Shown here piece after piece: positions 25,338 to 29,436 of a stretch of 29,436 nucleotides of DNA; positions within the stretch are counted from its first letter, which is position 1, and each line of letters begins with the position of its first letter. The notes beneath the pieces were generated by a model, which saw only the letters and a list, made by a program, of their open reading frames with translations, searched no databases and was not told the DNA's origin. The DNA comes from CAZNRY01 sp964575675 (GTDB lineage Bacteria; Eisenbacteria; RBG-16-71-46; CAIMUX01; VGJL01). Both the position numbers and the translations under genes were made by a program. The stretch spans positions 1-29,436 of the forward strand of contig CAZNRY010000026.1 of NCBI GenBank assembly GCA_964575675.1, given 5' to 3'.

Positions 25338-28300
25338 TCAGCCGACCGCGAGCGTGCTCTCCAGCGACTCCCGCGCCCGCGCGAACTCCCCCTCGAACCA
25401 GTCAGCGAATCGCCGCTCGAGGTGGTCGAGCGCGAGCGTCGCAACCGGCGCAACGGTCGTTGGGAGGCTTGCTGCGTCCGGCTTCACACGCGCCAAGGGG
25501 AACTTGGCCAGATCCCAGATCGACTCGGTGTCATTGCTGTCGATCACGACGTCCCGGTAGATCGGAACGACGCGCGTGATCTCGGCCGTGACCTCCTCAA
25601 CGCTTCCGTACTTCATCTTGAAGCGATAGCCCATCTCGCCGGCGATCTGGCAGATGATCTCCCAGGTTTCCATTCCGGAGAGCGGAGGGATGGCCCGGCT
25701 CAGGCGCTGCACCCGCCGCTCGGAGTTCGTGAACGTCCCCGCCGTCTCCGCGGTGCTCGAGAGCGGCAGAACGACGTTTGCCACGCTTGCCGTCGCGGTC
25801 GGGAAGAGATCCGCCACGAGGAGGAAGTCAGCCGCGAGGAGCCCGTCGATGAGCTCCTCCGGGCAGCTTCCACTGCCGAGCGGGTCTTCCCCGATGACGA
25901 CCGCGACCTTGATCTTCTTCTGGCGGAGGAGCTCGGCGATGTCGCTCTTGCCCTGCTCCATGTCTCGAAGCGCGACGCACCAGTCCTTCTCGAGATCATC
26001 GATGGCCGCCTCGTCGTTCGTCGCGACATAGCCGGGCATCCATGAGGGATTGACGCCCATGTCGAGAAGGCCCTGCATGTTCGACTNNNNNNNNNNCTCC
26101 CTGAGCGCGAGGATCGCACAGCCGAGCGAACGGGCGACCTCGGCGAACAGCCGCTCGTCATGAACCGTGCGGGTTCCCCTGTAGTCCTTGTTGAATACGA
26201 AGACCTTGAGAATGCTCCTGGCCAAGATTCCCGCCGCCTCGGCCAGATCGGCGCGCTTGACGCCGCACACGTCCCCCTCGTCCCCGAGGACCGCCGCGGC
26301 CGCGGCGCGTGCGAGTTCCGGCCATTCGCTCCAGTCGAAGCGCCCGAGGGAGGCGACCTCCTTCAAGAGCGCGAGCAGCACCCGACCCTCGTCCCCCTGG
26401 TTGCAGGTGAGCTGGACTTCCGCGAACTCGGAGACGCGGTTCTCCTCGGGGCCGATGTAGATGAGCTTTCCGCCCTTACGGATCGCCTTCTTGCAGAGCA
26501 GGTCGGCGACGAAGTGCTCCTCGTCCGTTTGCGAGTTGACGACGATGATCGCCTGGGCGTCGGCAACGTCGCGGTACGAGGCGGTCGAGACGACCTCCGG
26601 ACAGAAGAGGTCCGCGTTCACCAGGTGGGCGAAGCTCGTCACGTTGTGGGTCTTGAGAGCGATCCGGGCGAACTTCTGCGCGAGGTAGGCCTCCTCGTTC
26701 GTCAGCCTGGGGGAGACGAATACGGCGATCTCGTCACCGGAATGACGGCGCTGCAGCTCCTTCAGGCGCATCGCAGCGTAGCGGATCGTCTCGTCCAGGG
26801 GAGAATCCTGAAGCTCACGCCCGGTACGGATCTTACCCAGGCGAAGGCGTTCCGGCGCCTGCACGTAGTGGTAGCCGAAACGACCCTTCTTGCAGTGGTT
26901 TCCGTCGGTCGGACAATCATGCTCATAGGGCGACGACTTGATCAGAGAGTCCCCGAAGGTGTCGTAGTTGATCCGGCATCCGACGCCGCAGTAGTGGCAG
27001 ACGGTCGGGTTCGGCTCCGTCCTCCACGGACCAGGCTTGGCAAGGGGGATCTTCGCCGCGATCGCGCCGGTGGGGCAGGCGCTGATGCAGAGCGCGCAGC
27101 TCACGCAATCGGTCTCCATCAGCGATCCGCCGAGGGCCGGCTTCACGACCGTGTTGAACCCGCGGTTGATGAACCCATAGGCCGCAATCCCCACGATCTC
27201 GCTGCAGACCCGGACACACTTCCCGCAGAGAATGCATTTGTTCGGGTCGAGTTCGATCAGGGGGTGGCTCCGATCGATCTTGTACTCCTTCGCCTCGCCG
27301 ATGAAGGACGCGATGTCGACCTGGTACTCGGTCGCGAATCGACGCAGGTCGCAATCGAAGAGAGCGGTGCACCCGCACTCGAGGCAGCGGAACGCCTCCC
27401 GCCTCACGTCCTCGGCCGTGTATCCCTGCTCGACCTCGTTGAACGACTTCTTCCTCTCTTCGGGAGAGAGCGCCGGCATCGGACGGCGAGGGTAGCGCGC
27501 TCCTTCCCGCAGGTCTTCGATCGTGACGCTGTGGTAGGTGTCCTTTCGGCTGAAGAACTCGACCGGCTCGGGCTGCGCCTTCCCGGTGCGGACGTAGAGG
27601 TCGATCGAGTGGGCCGCCTTGCGACCCGCGGCGATCGCCTCGATCGCGGTCGCCGCCCCCGTGACCACGTCCCCGCCGGAGAAGACCCCCTCGACGCTGG
27701 TCTCGAACGTACCCGCGTTCACCTGGATCGTCTGCCAACGGGTTAGATTCAAGACCTCGCCGAGCGGCAGGAAGTTCGGGACCTTCCCGTCCGCGAACTC
27801 CGTGATCTTGGTTCCCTGGCCGATCGCGGCGATCGCGAAGTCGCAGTCGATGACGAACTCGGAACCCCGGATCGGTTTCGGGCTCCGCCGTCCGCTCGCG
27901 TCGGGTTCGCCGAGCTCCATCCGGATACACTCGAGGCCGGTGAGGCGGCCGTCTTGCTGAATCACCCGGACCGGGGCCACGAGGAGGTCCATCTCGACCC
28001 CTTCGTGCTCCGCCTCCACGATCTCCATCTCGTTCGCCGGCATCTCGTTTCTTGTTCTACGATAGAGGAGTCTGACCTCCATCGCGCCGAGCCGGAGCGC
28101 CGTCCGCGCGCAATCGATCGCGGTGTTTCCTCCCCCGACCACGAGGACCTTCCCGTGAATGTCGATCTTCTTCCGCAGGGAGAAGTTCTTCAGGAACTCG
28201 ATGCCGGGCAGAATCCCTTCGGCCTCCTCCCCCTGGACCCTCATCTTCGAGCTGTCCCAGGCGCCGAGTCCCAGGAAGATCGCTTCAAAGCCGTCTTCCT

Positions 28301-29132
28301 TGAGGCTCGATACCGTGTAGTCCTTGCCCAAGGTGACGTTCGTCGAGAGCTTCACCCCGAGATCGAGAATCAGGTTCACCTCGAGGTCGAGGATGTCCTT
28401 CGGCAGCCGGTACTCCGGAATCCCGTAGCGGAGCATCCCTCCCGCCTCGGGAAGACTCTCGAAGATCTGCGCGTCGTATCCCTTCAGCGCGAGGTAGTAG
28501 GCGCATGAGAGCCCCGCGGGACCCGCCCCCACAATCGCGACCTTTCGCCCGTTCTTCGGCCCCGCCACGGGACGGAAGCCTTCCCTGCGGCCCAGATCGA
28601 GATCGGCCAGGTAGCGCTTGATGTAGTCGATCCCGACCGCTTCGTCGAGCAGGTTGCGCCGGCAGCCGCGCACCTCGCAGGGGCGCGTGCAGACGCGCCC
28701 GCAGATCGCGGGGAGCGGGTTGCGCTCCTTGATGAGTTGGATCGCGTCCTGATACTTCCCCAGCGCGGCCAGGGCAACATAGCCCTGGATGTCGATTCCC
28801 GCCGGGCAGGCGAGTTGGCAGGGGCCGATGCAGTCGGCATAGTGATTCGAGAGCATGAGCTCGAGCGCCGCCTTGCGCGATCGCCGGATCTCGGCATTGT
28901 CGGTCTCGACGACCATGCCGCTTCCAATCTTGGTCGAGCAGGCCGGAAGGAGCGTGCGCGCCCCCCTGACCTTCACGACACAGAGGAAGCAAGAGGCGAA
29001 GGGCTCAAGCTGCTTGTCGTGACATAGGGTCGGGATCGAGTGGATCCCGTTCTCCCGCGCGACTTGAAGGATCGTCTGGCGGTTGTCTGCGATCACCCTC
29101 TTGCCGTCAATCTCGAGCTTGACCAGGTCCAT
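25338..29132 (-). CDS. NuoG-like / GltD-like fused iron-sulfur flavoprotein oxidoreductase
   Basis: About 1264 residues, start ATG 29132 (AGGAG 11 bases upstream). The order of modules is: [2Fe-2S] ferredoxin domain (C37, C48, C51, C65); GltD-type N-terminal cluster region (C101, C105, C109, then C144, C148, C152, C157); FAD domain with GAGPAG at 202-207; NAD(P) domain with GGGNTA at 333-338; GGDVVTGAATAIEA near 487; an extra Cys cluster (C583, C586, C588, C594); two [4Fe-4S] ferredoxin motifs (C633/636/639/643 and C676/679/682/686); and a molybdopterin-oxidoreductase/NuoG-type domain with its own cluster (C712, C715, C719, C747). The Cys/Sec-His motif that binds molybdenum in formate dehydrogenases is not visible, so the last domain is probably structural, as in NuoG. 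Likely role: electron transfer between NAD(P)H, ferredoxin and partner subunits. Ten N interrupt it at 26087-26096 without losing frame. Its tail is duplicated at 18239-18553. Confidence 0.85.
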   Translation of the reverse strand: MDLVKLEIDGKRVIADNRQTILQVARENGIHSIPTLCHDKQLEPFASCFLCVVKVRGARTLLPACSTKIGSGMVVETDNAEIRRSRKAALELMLSNHYADCIGPCQLACPAGIDIQGYVALAALGKYQDAIQLIKERNPLPAICGRVCTRPCEVRGCRRNLLDEAVGIDYIKRYLADLDLGRREGFRPVAGPKNGRKVAIVGAGPAGLSCAYYLALKGYDAQIFESLPEAGGMLRYGIPEYRLPKDILDLEVNLILDLGVKLSTNVTLGKDYTVSSLKEDGFEAIFLGLGAWDSSKMRVQGEEAEGILPGIEFLKNFSLRKKIDIHGKVLVVGGGNTAIDCARTALRLGAMEVRLLYRRTRNEMPANEMEIVEAEHEGVEMDLLVAPVRVIQQDGRLTGLECIRMELGEPDASGRRSPKPIRGSEFVIDCDFAIAAIGQGTKITEFADGKVPNFLPLGEVLNLTRWQTIQVNAGTFETSVEGVFSGGDVVTGAATAIEAIAAGRKAAHSIDLYVRTGKAQPEPVEFFSRKDTYHSVTIEDLREGARYPRRPMPALSPEERKKSFNEVEQGYTAEDVRREAFRCLECGCTALFDCDLRRFATEYQVDIASFIGEAKEYKIDRSHPLIELDPNKCILCGKCVRVCSEIVGIAAYGFINRGFNTVVKPALGGSLMETDCVSCALCISACPTGAIAAKIPLAKPGPWRTEPNPTVCHYCGVGCRINYDTFGDSLIKSSPYEHDCPTDGNHCKKGRFGYHYVQAPERLRLGKIRTGRELQDSPLDETIRYAAMRLKELQRRHSGDEIAVFVSPRLTNEEAYLAQKFARIALKTHNVTSFAHLVNADLFCPEVVSTASYRDVADAQAIIVVNSQTDEEHFVADLLCKKAIRKGGKLIYIGPEENRVSEFAEVQLTCNQGDEGRVLLALLKEVASLGRFDWSEWPELARAAAAAVLGDEGDVCGVKRADLAEAAGILARSILKVFVFNKDYRGTRTVHDERLFAEVARSLGCAILALREXXXXSNMQGLLDMGVNPSWMPGYVATNDEAAIDDLEKDWCVALRDMEQGKSDIAELLRQKKIKVAVVIGEDPLGSGSCPEELIDGLLAADFLLVADLFPTATASVANVVLPLSSTAETAGTFTNSERRVQRLSRAIPPLSGMETWEIICQIAGEMGYRFKMKYGSVEEVTAEITRVVPIYRDVVIDSNDTESIWDLAKFPLARVKPDAASLPTTVAPVATLALDHLERRFADWFEGEFARARESLESTLAVG
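25342..25656 (-). repeat. parent copy of the exact 315-bp repeat
   Basis: This is the 3' end of the oxidoreductase gene and is identical to 18239-18553. Here the coding sequence is continuous upstream (ETWEIICQIAGEMGYRF), so this is the original locus. Confidence 0.93.
26087..26096. other. assembly gap (ten N)
   Basis: Ten N lie inside the oxidoreductase gene between codons for LALRE and SNMQGLLDMGVNPS. The frame is kept across them. In NuoG/formate dehydrogenase relatives these blocks are almost adjacent, so the real gap may be only a few codons. Confidence 0.98.
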
Positions 29133-29155
29133 GATTCCCTACTCTCCTGATGCCA

Positions 29156-29436
29156 TTACAGCCGTGTGATCGCGTGGAAGCGGCAGGTCTTGTAGCACTC
29201 GTCGCACTGGATGCACTTCGATTGGTCGATCGCGTGCATTTGTTTCTTCTCGCCCGTGATCGCGCCGCTTGGACAGACGCGGCCGCACGCCATGCACCCG
29301 TTGCACGCCTCCGTGATCATGTAGGTCAGCAGCGCCGTGCAGCTGTGCGCGGGGCACTTCTTGTTGCTGATGTGGGCTTCATACTCGGCGCGGAAGTACT
29401 TGACCGTCGTGAGCACCGGGTTCGGCGCGGTCTGGC
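29156..29436 (-). CDS. NuoF/HydB-like NADH-binding subunit, C-terminal part (runs off the window)
   Basis: Only the last 93 residues are visible; the frame is open to the window edge. It begins QTAPNPVLTTVKYFRAEYEA, the standard end of NuoF/HydB-type flavoprotein subunits. It then has CPAHSC and a two-cluster ferredoxin tail: CNGCMACGRVC followed by P, and CIQCDECYKTC. The ferredoxin tail is typical of subunits from NAD-reducing or bifurcating [FeFe]-hydrogenases, formate dehydrogenases and related soluble complexes, and is absent from plain respiratory NuoF. The stop is 23 bases upstream of the fused oxidoreductase start, so both are in one operon. The FMN- and NADH-binding parts and any NuoE-like partner lie outside the window. 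Confidence 0.85.
   Translation of the reverse strand, partial: QTAPNPVLTTVKYFRAEYEAHISNKKCPAHSCTALLTYMITEACNGCMACGRVCPSGAITGEKKQMHAIDQSKCIQCDECYKTCRFHAITRL

Noticed and set aside
26160..27746. 528-codon plus-strand open frame
   Set aside because: It is antisense to the well-supported oxidoreductase gene with all Fe-S motifs on the minus strand; no signature of its own.
25338..29132. Catalytic formate dehydrogenase alpha subunit
   Set aside because: The Cys/Sec molybdenum ligand motif was not found after the domain's [4Fe-4S] site; NuoG-like is the safer reading.

Overview
The window is high-GC bacterial DNA that looks like a metagenomic scaffold: it has a run of ten N inside a gene, an exact 315-base repeat and several single-base frame breaks. 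The lineage is probably in the FCB superphylum or a relative such as Eisenbacteria. That is an inference from secreted proteins ending in FlgD-like/type 9-style C-terminal domains, a tail-fibre-like surface protein paired with a small secreted protein, and a secreted S8 protease with a beta-propeller. No rRNA, tRNA or phylogenetic marker is present to prove it.

Bases 1-9800 are an accessory, defence-island-like region. It holds a complete MmeI-like (type IIL) restriction-methylation enzyme, an AbiEi/AbiEii toxin-antitoxin pair, and a secreted protein with twelve DxxG[DN]DxY repeats. Between them lie gene remnants: an IS91-type transposase tail, a 30-codon YqeY head, a DnaE2 tail, and a decayed DDE integrase joined to a second, 85 percent identical copy of the MmeI-like enzyme's tail. 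A roughly 410-base element with 96-base tandem repeats closes this region. A related element lies at 24.9-25.2 kb.

Bases 9.9-18.0 kb hold a regulatory and surface block. A secreted TPR-CHAT protein (probable caspase-like cysteine protease) is convergent, with only 11 bases between the stops, with a two-gene ECF sigma/anti-sigma operon. Upstream on the same minus strand are a tail-fibre-like surface protein and a small secreted protein with a FlgD-like C-terminus. The CHAT plus ECF plus zinc-finger anti-sigma arrangement is the best candidate here for an uncharacterised signalling-proteolysis system.

Bases 18.1-25.3 kb are another rearranged zone. It contains an exact copy of the last 315 bases of the large oxidoreductase gene, a broken plus-strand gene, a 4.3-kb propeller-subtilisin gene interrupted by an in-frame TGA, a frameshifted secreted-protein tail, a second IS91-type transposase tail and the second repeat element.

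Bases 25.3 kb to the end are metabolic. A 1264-residue fusion of NuoG-like and GltD-like modules, rich in Fe-S clusters, lies just downstream of the C-terminus of a NuoF/HydB-like NADH-binding subunit. Together they suggest part of a soluble, possibly electron-bifurcating, NAD(P)H-ferredoxin complex whose other subunits lie beyond the window.
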